Positions 17,554-26,565 of a stretch of DNA of 64,000 bases are shown here, one piece after another (the first letter of the stretch is position 1; every line of letters starts with the position of its first letter). The notes beneath the pieces were generated by a model. It was not told the origin of the DNA, did no database searches, and saw only the letters and a list, made by a program, of their open reading frames with translations. A program made the translations under genes and the position numbers. This DNA is from Larkinella rosea (GTDB taxonomy: Bacteria > Bacteroidota > Bacteroidia > Cytophagales > Spirosomataceae), in the NCBI RefSeq assembly GCF_003858635.1, contig NZ_RQJO01000008.1:62001-126000 (forward strand), read 5' to 3'.

Positions 17554-18108
17554 ATGAGCACTTTACAGGAGCGATTTAAACAAATAACCACCTTCATTTT
17601 CGACGTCGACGGGGTCATGACGGACGGGAGCGTGAACGCACTTGAGTCGGGCGAACAATTCCGGACGTTCAACATTCGGGACGGTTACGCCATCGAGCGG
17701 GCGGTCAATGCGGGCTATCGGGTGGCGGTTTTGTCGGCGGGAAGTCAGGTGGGCGTTCGGAAGCGGCTGGAGTTTTTGAAAATCAAGGATATTTTCATGG
17801 GCGGCCCCACGGAGCAGAAAATCTACGCTTATCTGGGCTACCTGAACCGCGACAAAATCAACGAATCGGAAGTCTTGTACATGGGCGACGACATTCCGGA
17901 TCTTCAGGTTCTTTCCCGTCCGAATTTATTCAGCACCTGCCCGGCCGATGCGGCTGATGAAATACAGGCCGTTTGCGATTACATTTCGCCCGTTGCGGGG
18001 GGCCGCGGGGCGGTTCGGGACGTCATCGAGCAGGTGATGAAAGCGCAGGGCAAATGGCTGGCGTGGTTAACGAACGATGAACCTTTCAAACTGGAAAATG
18101 AGCGGTAA
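17554..18108 (+). CDS. kdsC: 3-deoxy-D-manno-octulosonate 8-phosphate phosphatase (KDO-8-P phosphatase)
   Basis: This is a 184-residue cap-less HAD phosphatase that removes phosphate from KDO-8-P on the way to lipopolysaccharide inner core. The catalytic aspartates are D17 and D19 in FIFDVDGVMTDG. Other HAD motifs are LSAGSQVGVRKR and YMGDDIPDL. The short length without a cap domain matches KdsC, which works as a tetramer. It reads divergently from the AGE gene and converges on the aminotransferase with a 2-base gap. The other KDO genes are not in this window. Confidence 0.9.
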   Translation: MSTLQERFKQITTFIFDVDGVMTDGSVNALESGEQFRTFNIRDGYAIERAVNAGYRVAVLSAGSQVGVRKRLEFLKIKDIFMGGPTEQKIYAYLGYLNRDKINESEVLYMGDDIPDLQVLSRPNLFSTCPADAADEIQAVCDYISPVAGGRGAVRDVIEQVMKAQGKWLAWLTNDEPFKLENER

Positions 18109-18110
18109 GG

Positions 18111-18935
18111 TTACCAGTTTCCGACCAGTTCGTTAAACTCTTCCAGTAAAAACAACGTCCGTTTGCCCGGTTTTCCGTCGCCAATCGTCAGCTCGCCAAT
18201 CTGAACAATGGGCAATACTTTTTTGGTCGAACTGGTTGTAAACGCTTCGTCGGCGTCGTAAAGTTCGGAGAGCAAAACCGGTCGTTCTTCCACCTGAAAA
18301 TCGTTCTGGGCCAGGTGCATTACCGTTCGGCGGGTAATGCCGTGCAGAATGTGCCGGTTGGGTGTAATCAATCGGTCGCCCTTGAAGATGAAGAAGTTAC
18401 TGCGGCTCAGCTCGCTGATTTCGCCGTTTTTCTGGTACAAAACATCCGACGCCCGCGCCGACCGAATGGCCTGCGCCAGCAGAATGACCCGTTTGTAGTC
18501 GGTACTTTTCACTTCGGCCATCTCACGGACGTAATCGTCTAGAATCACCTTGATGCCTTCTTCAAACTGCGTGTGCGGTGTCGGGTGAATCTCTTCCGTG
18601 ATCATCACCAGGTTCGGATTGACCACGCTGATGCTGTCGGGACTGTAGCCACCTGTCATCACGAAGCGTATAGCAACATCCGGCAGACTGCTTTTTCCGA
18701 TCAATTCCATCACGACGCCGTACGCTTCCTCTTTCTGGATCGGCAACGGCAGGTGCATTTTGGCCGCCGAATTGGCAAACCGCTCCCAATACCAGTCCCA
18801 CTGGAACGGTCGGCCGTTGTACGTCCGGAAATAATCGAATAGTCCGAAACCGCGCAGCAGCCCGAGGTCGGTTATGCCGAACGCAATCTGCTCGACGGGG
18901 AGAATGGAGCCGTTGAAATAACCGTAGTAGGCCAT
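18111..18935 (-). CDS. Class-IV PLP-dependent aminotransferase (branched-chain / D-amino acid / ADC-lyase type)
   Basis: The 274-residue fold-type IV enzyme has the start YYGYFNGSILPVEQIAFGIT and RGFGLFDYFRTYNG near residue 30. The PLP lysine is likely K143 in EVKSTDYKR. EISELSRSNFFIFKGDRLIT and TPNRHILHGITRRTVM are the family E-S-N and G-T-R segments. The sequence does not separate branched-chain aminotransferase, D-amino-acid aminotransferase and aminodeoxychorismate lyase. The length and the lack of the BCAT GGNYA motif argue for one of the latter two or a related enzyme. Confidence 0.85.
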   Translation of the reverse strand: MAYYGYFNGSILPVEQIAFGITDLGLLRGFGLFDYFRTYNGRPFQWDWYWERFANSAAKMHLPLPIQKEEAYGVVMELIGKSSLPDVAIRFVMTGGYSPDSISVVNPNLVMITEEIHPTPHTQFEEGIKVILDDYVREMAEVKSTDYKRVILLAQAIRSARASDVLYQKNGEISELSRSNFFIFKGDRLITPNRHILHGITRRTVMHLAQNDFQVEERPVLLSELYDADEAFTTSSTKKVLPIVQIGELTIGDGKPGKRTLFLLEEFNELVGNW

Positions 18936-18982
18936 AATGATGCCTAATTAGTTTATATTTACAAAAAACAAAGATAGAAGGA

Positions 18983-19600
18983 ATGTCCGTATCAACCCGG
19001 CCAAAAGCCCAAAATCCATCCTCAGGACGTAAAATACCGCCTTCATTGAAATATGAGGAAATAGATGGTGTGCCTTATTATTACAAAGGCTACCGGGCGG
19101 TTTTGTCGCAAAAAAAAACAGTAGAAGAAATTATGGGAGCTAGTGCGTTGCAATCGGCTATTGTGTCGTTGCTGATTCATATTTTGTATAAATACCTGCC
19201 TTTTGACGATTACCTGATTGCAACTAATGAGCCGGGGCTTCATTTAAAAACCGGCAGTAATTTATCAAATGACATTGCCATATTCGCTCAAAATAAATTG
19301 CCGGTTCCATTGGATGAAAAATACTTTTCAGTGCCACCGGAAGTAGTGGTGGAAGTAGATGTAAAAATCGAATTACCTACCGATATAAGTGAAACCGAAT
19401 ACATTTATCAAAAGACTGAAAAGATGTTGGCCTTCGGTGTTCAGAAAGTCATTTGGATACTAACAAAAACTCAGAAAACATTGATTGCCGAGCAGGGTAA
19501 ACGATGGGTTATTACGGATTGGGATGACGCAGTTGAGGTATTGTCGGGTTGTAGTTTTGAATTAGGGCCGTTGTTGCGGTCGAAGAAAGTAATTGAGTAA
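18983..19600 (+). CDS. Uma2-family (DUF820) putative restriction-like endonuclease
   Basis: The 205-residue protein has the PD-(D/E)xK-like core of the Uma2 family: SNDIAIFAQNK supplies the acidic residue and PPEVVVEVDVKIE resembles the E-x-D/K strand. YQKTEKMLAFGVQKVIWIL is also typical. Uma2 genes are abundant in cyanobacteria and scattered in Bacteroidota, and their role is not settled. The gene is more AT-rich than its neighbours and sits next to a still more AT-rich DUF1963 gene, which suggests acquisition by transfer. It converges on that gene with a 5-base gap. Confidence 0.85.
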   Translation: MSVSTRPKAQNPSSGRKIPPSLKYEEIDGVPYYYKGYRAVLSQKKTVEEIMGASALQSAIVSLLIHILYKYLPFDDYLIATNEPGLHLKTGSNLSNDIAIFAQNKLPVPLDEKYFSVPPEVVVEVDVKIELPTDISETEYIYQKTEKMLAFGVQKVIWILTKTQKTLIAEQGKRWVITDWDDAVEVLSGCSFELGPLLRSKKVIE

Positions 19601-19605
19601 AGTGC

Positions 19606-20406
19606 TTACTCCTCACTAATACCTGAATAAACTTGACTAAAATCGAGGGCTTTCAGGTTTTCCTCATTAATTCCGTATAGCAAGGTTCTACCGTCCACCC
19701 AATAAAAAGAATCAATATCACCAAAATCTGTTTCAAAATGTAACAAGACATGCCACTTGAAAATATCGACTATATAATCTGGAGCATCATTTTTATTGAA
19801 ATATTCTATAGCTTCATAACCTGGTGGATACTGAGTTCTACCACCAATTTTTGATTTTAAATAAGGTACAACCTGTTGAACAGTCGGATAATAATAATCA
19901 TATAACTTAAAATTATCAGTCGCCTTTCCTGTGAAGTAGTCAAGAAGAAAATTGACTGTGGGAGCCAATTGAAAGGTAATTCGGCAACTACCATTAGGTA
20001 GGTTAAAATGTTCTTTTTCAGAAGGATGAGCAATTTCTGCTTTCTTCAATTGTGACAAATCCCCGTCAAAATAGACGACTTTATTATCTTGCCATAACCA
20101 CTGATTTATGAAAAAATATAGAATACCATTTTTAGGTAAGAATGGTATTACATTCTCGGATAAATCAGCAAGATTTATTTGGGCAACGAAATATAGATTT
20201 ATGCCATCTTCTCCTATAGGCCACTCAATATTAGGTGGTAAATCTGGAAACCCTCCTGCTCTTGAATTTCCCAGAGTCGAGTAATCTTCTTCTCCTAATG
20301 GAATAATTTGATAACAAGGCAAGTAACTATCAGCAATTTTACCAGCTAAATCGCTAGGTATACCTGCCTCAATGAGACTATTTCTGATATTATCATTTTC
20401 AAACAT
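19606..20406 (-). CDS. DUF1963 (YwqG-like) protein, strongly AT-rich
   Basis: The 266-residue cytoplasmic protein matches the DUF1963/YwqG pattern: SRAGGFPDLPPNIEWPIGED near residue 50, LYFVAQINLADLSE, then NGILYFFIN. Function is unknown; the family often appears next to immunity or defence genes. The ATG at 20406 shares its first base with the TGA of the upstream ettA gene, so translation may be coupled. A TTG one codon earlier is possible. Base use is sharply AT-rich compared with flanking genes, a sign of foreign origin. Confidence 0.85.
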   Translation of the reverse strand: MFENDNIRNSLIEAGIPSDLAGKIADSYLPCYQIIPLGEEDYSTLGNSRAGGFPDLPPNIEWPIGEDGINLYFVAQINLADLSENVIPFLPKNGILYFFINQWLWQDNKVVYFDGDLSQLKKAEIAHPSEKEHFNLPNGSCRITFQLAPTVNFLLDYFTGKATDNFKLYDYYYPTVQQVVPYLKSKIGGRTQYPPGYEAIEYFNKNDAPDYIVDIFKWHVLLHFETDFGDIDSFYWVDGRTLLYGINEENLKALDFSQVYSGISEE

Positions 20407-22073
20407 CAAACCAGTTTCTTATACTTAATCCGCTTCGGTGTGGCATCGTTGCCAAGCCTTTTTTTGCGGTTTTCTTCGTATTCGGAGAAGTTGCCTTCAA
20501 ACCAGTACACCTGCGAATCGCCTTCGAACGCCAGGATGTGGGTCGCTACGCGGTCGAGGAACCAGCGGTCGTGGGAAATCACGACGGCGCAACCGGCGAA
20601 GTTTTCCAACCCTTCTTCCAATGCCCGCAGCGTGTTGATATCCAGATCGTTGGTCGGCTCATCAAGCAGCAGTAAATTGGCACCTTCTTTCAGCATCATC
20701 GCCAGGTGAACCCGGTTTCGCTCACCACCCGACAGGTTTGCGATCTTCTTTTCCTGATCGGAACCGGTGAAGTTAAACCGGCTGACGTAAGCGCGGGCGT
20801 TCACCTGTTTGCCACCCAGAATGACCCATTCATTGCCGCCGGTAATGGTTTGAAAAACCGTTTTGTCGCCTTCCAATCCGTCGTGGCCCTGATCAACGTA
20901 GGCCCACTTCACGGTTTCGCCGACTTCAAATGTGCCGTTCTGCGGTTGTTCTTTGCCCGTAATGAGTTTGAACAAAGTCGTTTTTCCGGCACCGTTCGGC
21001 CCGATGATACCGACAATACCGCCCTGTGGCAACTGAAAGTCGAGGTGTTCGAACAGCAGCCGGTCGCCGAAAGCTTTGGCAACATCGTGAGCTTCAATAA
21101 CTTTCGAGCCCAAACGGGGACCGGCCGGAATGAAGATTTCCAGCTTGTCTTCTTTCTGGCGATTGTCTTCGCTCAGCAGTTTTTCGTAGGCACCCAAGCG
21201 GGCTTTCGACTTGGCCTGACGTGCTTTCGGCGCCATCCGAACCCATTCCAGCTCACGTTGCAAAGTCTTCTGCCGTTTGGATTCCTGTTTCTCTTCTTTG
21301 GCCAGGCGGTTTTGCTTCTGATCGAGCCACGACGAATAATTGCCTTTCCAGGGAATGCCTTCGCCCCGATCCAGTTCCAGGATCCAGCCCGCGACGTTAT
21401 CCAGAAAATACCGGTCGTGCGTCACGGCAATAACCGTTCCGGCATACTGGCGCAAATGTTCTTCCAGCCACAACACCGACTCGGCATCCAAATGGTTGGT
21501 TGGTTCGTCGAGCAGCAATACATCGGGTTGTTTCAGCAACAGGCGGCAAAGCGCCACCCGGCGTTTTTCACCACCCGATAAATTCGCGATTTTAGCGTCG
21601 GAAGGCGGGCAGCGGAGCGCGTCCATGGCCTTTTCGAGCCGGTTATCCAGTTCCCAGGCGTTGAGGTGATCGAGCTTTTCCTGCACCTCACCCTGTCTGG
21701 CAATTAGTTTGTCAAAATCCGCATCGGGATCGCCGAATGCTTCGTTGATCTGATCAAATTCCTTCAGTAAATCAACCGTTTCCTGCACACCTTCTTCCAC
21801 GACTTCTTTCACGGTTTTGGTCGCGTCGAGCTGCGGCTCCTGTTCCAGCATGCCGACGGAATAGCCCGGAGAGAACACAACGTCCCCCTGAAAATTCTTG
21901 TCGATACCGGCAATGATGCGCAAAAGCGTCGATTTTCCGGAGCCGTTCAAGCCCAAAACGCCAATTTTTGCACCGTAAAAAAAGGAAAGGTAGATATTCT
22001 TTAGGATTTGTCGGTTTGGCGGAATAATTTTACTGACACCCGCCATGGAAAATATAATCGTTTCCTGACTCAT
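20406..22073 (-). CDS. ettA: Energy-dependent translational throttle protein EttA (ABC-F ATPase)
   Basis: The start at 22073 gives 555 residues, which I recall as the length of E. coli EttA. There are two ABC domains and no membrane part. Walker A motifs are GLNGSGKST and GPNGAGKTT, signatures are ANLSGGEKRRVAL and ANLSGGERNRVHL, and Walker B motifs are LLLDEPTNHLD and LLLDEPTNDLD. Between them lie the linker and arm regions typical of EttA. The protein binds the ribosomal E site and gates the first elongation step according to the ATP/ADP ratio. It reads divergently from the DUF349 gene. Confidence 0.94.
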   Translation of the reverse strand: MSQETIIFSMAGVSKIIPPNRQILKNIYLSFFYGAKIGVLGLNGSGKSTLLRIIAGIDKNFQGDVVFSPGYSVGMLEQEPQLDATKTVKEVVEEGVQETVDLLKEFDQINEAFGDPDADFDKLIARQGEVQEKLDHLNAWELDNRLEKAMDALRCPPSDAKIANLSGGEKRRVALCRLLLKQPDVLLLDEPTNHLDAESVLWLEEHLRQYAGTVIAVTHDRYFLDNVAGWILELDRGEGIPWKGNYSSWLDQKQNRLAKEEKQESKRQKTLQRELEWVRMAPKARQAKSKARLGAYEKLLSEDNRQKEDKLEIFIPAGPRLGSKVIEAHDVAKAFGDRLLFEHLDFQLPQGGIVGIIGPNGAGKTTLFKLITGKEQPQNGTFEVGETVKWAYVDQGHDGLEGDKTVFQTITGGNEWVILGGKQVNARAYVSRFNFTGSDQEKKIANLSGGERNRVHLAMMLKEGANLLLLDEPTNDLDINTLRALEEGLENFAGCAVVISHDRWFLDRVATHILAFEGDSQVYWFEGNFSEYEENRKKRLGNDATPKRIKYKKLV

Positions 22074-22144
22074 TGGTTTGATTACTTTTTTAGGTGGCAA
22101 ATATCAACAATTAAACCCATAGCTCAGTCTTAAAGAGTAAAATA

Positions 22145-23515
22145 ATGGAACAAGCTCAATTGGTAGACGAATACGGTTACGTCAAAGACGGAAAGGTATT
22201 CTTATCGAGCTACCTCAGCTATCCGGACCGACAAATCGGTGAAGTGAAACGCACAGAACAGGAAGCGCTCGATTATTTCAAAAATCGGTTTACCATTGCC
22301 GAAAACAAGGTAAACCAGCTAGAGCAGGAGGTGACGGAAGCCCAGAACAAGGGGTCGTACCTGACCAAACTGGTTCAATTGCGAAAAAAGCTGCTCAGTT
22401 TCGACGCGATCGGCAATTTCATTCCCCTGCTGAACCGGCTCGACGAACAGGAAGAGATTCTGGTTGAACTGATTCGGACCAACCAGCTTAAAAATCTCGA
22501 AATCAAGCACGCCCTGCTGGCCGAAGCAGAAACCGTGGCCGACAGTACCGAATGGCGGGAAACGGCAGAAAAGCTGCAGGAAATCAAGCTGAAATGGATC
22601 AAAACCGGACCAGTCGATAAAGAACTGGACGAAACCATTGAAACCCGTTTCAGCGAGACGTTAGACAACTTTTTCCAGCGTCGGCGCGAGTTCTTCAACG
22701 AACAGAACAAGGTTATTCAGGAGCGCATGGATCGCTACGATAATCTGATCTGGCAGGCCGAACGGGCGGTGCGGAGTATTTACGAAGCCGACCGCAGCCG
22801 ACCCTTCAAGCGCGATGGACTGGAAGGTGAAGCACTCGAGCGGGCAAATGTGGCCGAAGAACGTTACATGAAGGTGTTGACCGAAGCCTATCACCTGATC
22901 CGCGGTCTGAACAACGACTGGAAAGAAGTTGGTGAAGTGCCGATTAAAAAATCCGGAAAAATCCTTAAGAAATACCGCCGGGCGACCAAAACCATCTTCG
23001 ATCGCTACAACCTGGCGCGCGGAATTCAGCCGAAAGTTCGGATCGATCCGCGCGTGGAGCAGCAGATGAAAATGGCCGACGAAGCCGAAAAGCTGGCGAA
23101 ACAGTCTAATATCCCGGCAGCTGCCGATCGGGCCAAGGAATTGCTGAACCAGTGGAAGGAAATCAAGATTCCGTTTAAACTGGTGGACAAGGCGGTTTCG
23201 GAACGGTTCCGGTCGTCGTGCGATAAAATCTTTGAATTAAATTACCTCGAACGCGTCATCTCCCGCAAATACCCGGCGTTTGAACTGAAAAGCCGCTCGG
23301 AGCAATTGCGGACGAAAGTTCGGGAACTCGAGTACCTGGTTCGGCGTGAAAAAAGCGATCTGGCCATGTCGATGAGTAGCATGGATACGATGGGCCGCCC
23401 CGGCAACGAAGACGCGGATAAAATGATGATGAGCAAAGTGAATACGCAAAAGCGTAAAATCGCCATGAAAGAACAAATCCTGACGGAGTTCAACAAAGAA
23501 CTGAATCAGTATTGA
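22145..23515 (+). CDS. DUF349-repeat protein
   Basis: The 456-residue, highly charged helical protein carries three or four DUF349 repeats (for example KLQEIKLKWIKTGPVDKELD, LNNDWKEVGEVPIKKSGKIL, LLNQWKEIKIPFKLVDKAVS). An N-terminal segment has a coiled-coil look (TIAENKVNQLEQEVTEAQNK). No signal peptide is seen. The role is unknown; DUF349 proteins are conserved across Bacteroidota. It is followed by a 17-bp hairpin that also serves the convergent glycogen synthase gene. Confidence 0.88.
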   Translation: MEQAQLVDEYGYVKDGKVFLSSYLSYPDRQIGEVKRTEQEALDYFKNRFTIAENKVNQLEQEVTEAQNKGSYLTKLVQLRKKLLSFDAIGNFIPLLNRLDEQEEILVELIRTNQLKNLEIKHALLAEAETVADSTEWRETAEKLQEIKLKWIKTGPVDKELDETIETRFSETLDNFFQRRREFFNEQNKVIQERMDRYDNLIWQAERAVRSIYEADRSRPFKRDGLEGEALERANVAEERYMKVLTEAYHLIRGLNNDWKEVGEVPIKKSGKILKKYRRATKTIFDRYNLARGIQPKVRIDPRVEQQMKMADEAEKLAKQSNIPAAADRAKELLNQWKEIKIPFKLVDKAVSERFRSSCDKIFELNYLERVISRKYPAFELKSRSEQLRTKVRELEYLVRREKSDLAMSMSSMDTMGRPGNEDADKMMMSKVNTQKRKIAMKEQILTEFNKELNQY

Positions 23516-23537
23516 AATAGAATAGAGAAGATAGAAT

Positions 23538-23590
23538 AAAGAGAAGAGACGAAAAATTCCATAGCGGTTTTCTTTCGTCTCTTCTCTTTT
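23538..23590. terminator. Bidirectional terminator: perfect 17-bp purine/pyrimidine palindrome
   Basis: AAAGAGAAGAGACGAAA at 23538-23554 is the exact reverse complement of 23573-23589, with an 18-base loop. A T follows on the plus side and A-rich sequence on the other, so it can stop both convergent genes. Looser repeats flank it (GATAGAA near 23530, TTCTATC near 23625), making a nested palindrome. Confidence 0.85.
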
Positions 23591-23637
23591 AGGGGTAGTT
23601 CAGTCTTTGCTCTCTTGTCTCTGTTCTATCGTCTACT

Positions 23638-25458
23638 TTACGGTTTCCGCCGTTTCAACGCCAGGTCGTGGGCGGTGTCGTAGTAGGAACGGAGGTTGGT
23701 CCAGTCGAAGACTTCGGCAATGTTTTCGACGCGGTTGCGCTGGGTAATCCGGTCGCGTTGCGAAAGCCGGACGAAGCGGAACAGGATGTTGGCCAGTTGT
23801 TCGGCGGCTTCGTTGAACGACTGCGTTTTCCGGTTGACGACGTAAATGCCCCGGTTTTCGTAATCCCGCATAATCTGCATAATGAAGTCGCCAAAACCGG
23901 AGAGGTCGCTGGTAACGGTCGGAATGCCGCGCACCACACATTCCAGTGGCGTATATCCCCACGGTTCGTAATAACTCGGAAAAACACCCAGGTGGCAGCC
24001 CCGCACAAACTGGCCGTAATCCAACCCAAAAAGCGGATTGGTCGAGGAAATAAAGTCAGGGTGGTAAACGACTTTCACCCGGTCGTGAGCGTTGTTGACC
24101 AACTGAACCTGCCGGATAAACCGCACCATGTCGTCTTCTTCAACCAAGTCGTGGGTCACGAACGGCGGTAATTGCTTGGTCTTGAAACTTTGAATGGTTC
24201 GCCGGAGCCGGAGCCGCCAGTATTCATCGACAAACTGATTGAGATCGGGCAAATTTATGTCCTCGCCAGCGGCTGCGTTCAGAAATAACTTGTCACCCAA
24301 TTGATTTTCAATGGCTTTACAGGTTTCCTGAATCTCGTCCAGCAGCGCGCGGCTGTGGAGTACGTCGGGGTTGATGGAACGGAACGGCTGTTTGGTAATC
24401 ATGAACATCACAACTGTCATGTCCATATTGGCCTCACGCATTTTCCAGTTCAACCGGGCGAGCGCTTCGAGCGTGATGTCGTAGCCTTTGTTGCTGAACT
24501 CAAACCGGCCCGACGTGAAAAAGTAGAGCGTTTTTTCCAGATCGAACGAATAACTCTGGAAAAAGTGACCCATCACAAACTCGTGAATCCGTTCCTTGAA
24601 CTTGACGTGCAGGTTCTGGAATTCATGCACCGCCGTAAACCGCACGATGTTCAACCCGTTCGGTAGAATCAGATCCGGAACGCGGCCCAGAAAGACCTCA
24701 CATTCGCGGGCAGTCACGTCGCTGACGGTCGTGAAAACGTGCGATTGTTGCGCCGACAATCGTTCAATGGTTGCCTGGGCTTCAATGTTGTAGTGCTTTG
24801 CTTCCCGTTTCCAGTCGAAAAACGGCAGTTTTCCGTAAAAACCGGATTCATTCTGCGCCAGGTAGCGGCCCAGCATGGTGGCGTGGGTCGTAAAAACCGT
24901 AGCGACTTTCACATTGTCCTTGCGCAAATCCGGTAAACCGCTGCTGGCCATCCACTCGTGGAAATGAACCACAATGTCGACGTGTTTGGCACTTTCGGCG
25001 GCCAGTTCGGTCAGGAAAATACGGACCAGTTCACCAAAACCGACTACCTGATTGACCAGGTCCTCGACGCCCAGTGTTGAAATCTGGTGGCGCTCCCAAA
25101 GCTGGTATTTGACCTGCTCGATGGCGGGTCCGAGGCTGGCAATCCCGAACAGAACCACCCTGGGTTTGCCGGTGATGAGCCAGTGGCCGTATTGCACGTC
25201 CAGCCCCCGGGAACGCATATTCATCACCACGCGGCCGATTTCGGTGCCGTCGTCGTGCGTAATCGGTTCAAATTCAACAGCCGCCCGTTGGGGAAAATAC
25301 GGGCCGAGCAGGATATAATCCGTATCCCATTTCTCGACCATCGAAGGCACCTTCGATCGGATAACCGTATAAATACCGCCGACCTGGTTACAAACTTCCC
25401 AGGCAACTTCAATAAGCAATTTTCGCTTCGATGGAGAGAGCAATGATTCCAATGCCAT
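23638..25458 (-). CDS. Glycogen synthase of the eukaryotic type (GT3 family)
   Basis: The 606-residue enzyme adds glucose from UDP-glucose to glycogen. The N-terminal motif IEVAWEVCNQVGGIYTVI and the late FPSYYEPWGYTPLE followed by GIPTVTSDLSGFG match animal and fungal glycogen synthases (GT3), not the bacterial GlgA/GT5 form. Residues 564-580 (RLSQRDRITQRNRVEN) align with the arginine helix that binds glucose-6-phosphate in eukaryotic enzymes. Arginines are kept at R568, R570, R574 and R576. GT3 synthases are known in some Bacteroidota. It has its own promoter region (25459-25645) and no branching-enzyme or phosphorylase neighbour. Confidence 0.93.
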   Translation of the reverse strand: MALESLLSPSKRKLLIEVAWEVCNQVGGIYTVIRSKVPSMVEKWDTDYILLGPYFPQRAAVEFEPITHDDGTEIGRVVMNMRSRGLDVQYGHWLITGKPRVVLFGIASLGPAIEQVKYQLWERHQISTLGVEDLVNQVVGFGELVRIFLTELAAESAKHVDIVVHFHEWMASSGLPDLRKDNVKVATVFTTHATMLGRYLAQNESGFYGKLPFFDWKREAKHYNIEAQATIERLSAQQSHVFTTVSDVTARECEVFLGRVPDLILPNGLNIVRFTAVHEFQNLHVKFKERIHEFVMGHFFQSYSFDLEKTLYFFTSGRFEFSNKGYDITLEALARLNWKMREANMDMTVVMFMITKQPFRSINPDVLHSRALLDEIQETCKAIENQLGDKLFLNAAAGEDINLPDLNQFVDEYWRLRLRRTIQSFKTKQLPPFVTHDLVEEDDMVRFIRQVQLVNNAHDRVKVVYHPDFISSTNPLFGLDYGQFVRGCHLGVFPSYYEPWGYTPLECVVRGIPTVTSDLSGFGDFIMQIMRDYENRGIYVVNRKTQSFNEAAEQLANILFRFVRLSQRDRITQRNRVENIAEVFDWTNLRSYYDTAHDLALKRRKP

Positions 25459-25645
25459 ACAATTTGTTAGGGGTGGCTAGCCTACCTGTTTCCACTGATC
25501 TGATCGATGGGTATTTTTTACCCGCCGAATGGTTTATGTATCGTACCCCAAAATAGAATACTTAATGGCCTATTCAGTCGTGGAAAGGCGATTCGCGAGG
25601 TGATTTTACTACTTTTACACTAACTTTCAAATTATCAATTCGTTC

Positions 25646-26485
25646 ATGTCCACTGAAACACGTCACATTCTGTTAATGGACGGCCCCGACAGCACGGGAC
25701 TTATTCACCGCGTCACCGGCGTACTGGCGCACTACAATCTGAATATCATCCGCAACGACGAATACGTAAGCCCTGACCGGCAGTTTTTTATGCGTACCGA
25801 GTTCGAAGGTGATTATGATTTCGACGTATTGTCTGATAATTTGCGGCAGACCTTACCACCGGGCATCAATCTCCGTATTAATCCTAAAAAAAAGAAAAAA
25901 AGTATTGTTTTTGTTACCAAAGAGCATCATTGTTTAGCCGAATTACTGATTCGGTATGCTTTCAATGAACTCGATGCGGATATTCTGGCCGTTGTGAGCA
26001 ACTACAACACGCTGCAATCGCTGGTGAGTAAGTTCGGTATTCCGTTTCATTATGTGACGCACGAACACAAAACCCGCGAAGAACACGAGGAGGCCATCAC
26101 CCGAATCGTCAATATATATGAACCGGAATACATCGTCCTGGCCAAATACATGCGGGTGCTCACGCCCTCGTTCGTGAAGCAATTCCCCAACCGAATCGTC
26201 AACATTCACCATTCGTTTTTACCGGCCTTCATGGGCGCCAGCCCCTACCGCCAGGCGTATGAACGCGGGGTTAAAATCATCGGCGCGACGGCCCATTTTG
26301 TGAACAACGACCTGGACGAGGGCCCCATCATCGCCCAGAATATCAAAGAAGTTGATCACCGGCACACGGCGGCTGACATGGCGACGGAAGGAAAAGATGT
26401 GGAAAAAATTGTGCTGTCGCAGGCGCTGAAACTGGTTTTTAACGACCGCGTTTTTATCCACCAGAACCGCACCATCATTCTGTAG
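25646..26485 (+). CDS. purU: Formyltetrahydrofolate deformylase
   Basis: The 279-residue enzyme hydrolyses 10-formyl-THF to formate and THF, balancing one-carbon units for purine synthesis. An N-terminal ACT domain (LLMDGPDSTGLIHRVTGVLA) senses amino acids, typically methionine and glycine. The C-terminal formyl-transferase domain has the catalytic pattern RIVNIHHSFLPAFMGASPY with GATAHFVNNDLDEGPIIAQ and the conserved aspartate. A lysine run (NPKKKKKSIVFV) links the domains. Length is normal for PurU. The gene is divergent from glycogen synthase and upstream of the AsmA-like gene. Confidence 0.94.
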   Translation: MSTETRHILLMDGPDSTGLIHRVTGVLAHYNLNIIRNDEYVSPDRQFFMRTEFEGDYDFDVLSDNLRQTLPPGINLRINPKKKKKSIVFVTKEHHCLAELLIRYAFNELDADILAVVSNYNTLQSLVSKFGIPFHYVTHEHKTREEHEEAITRIVNIYEPEYIVLAKYMRVLTPSFVKQFPNRIVNIHHSFLPAFMGASPYRQAYERGVKIIGATAHFVNNDLDEGPIIAQNIKEVDHRHTAADMATEGKDVEKIVLSQALKLVFNDRVFIHQNRTIIL

Positions 26486-26565
26486 GTCGAACAGAGTGCC
26501 CGTGCCGGGTGTTTAAGTAAGACCGGCTATTTTGTCGGCTAAAAAAGCTCAACGGTTGTAAACGC

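Noticed and set aside
18983-20406. Uma2/DUF1963 as a toxin-antitoxin pair
   Set aside because: The genes are convergent rather than co-transcribed and neither looks like a known toxin or antitoxin.
20706-21581. 291-codon plus-strand frame opposite ettA
   Set aside because: It is the shadow of the conserved ABC-F gene, with low-quality residue composition.
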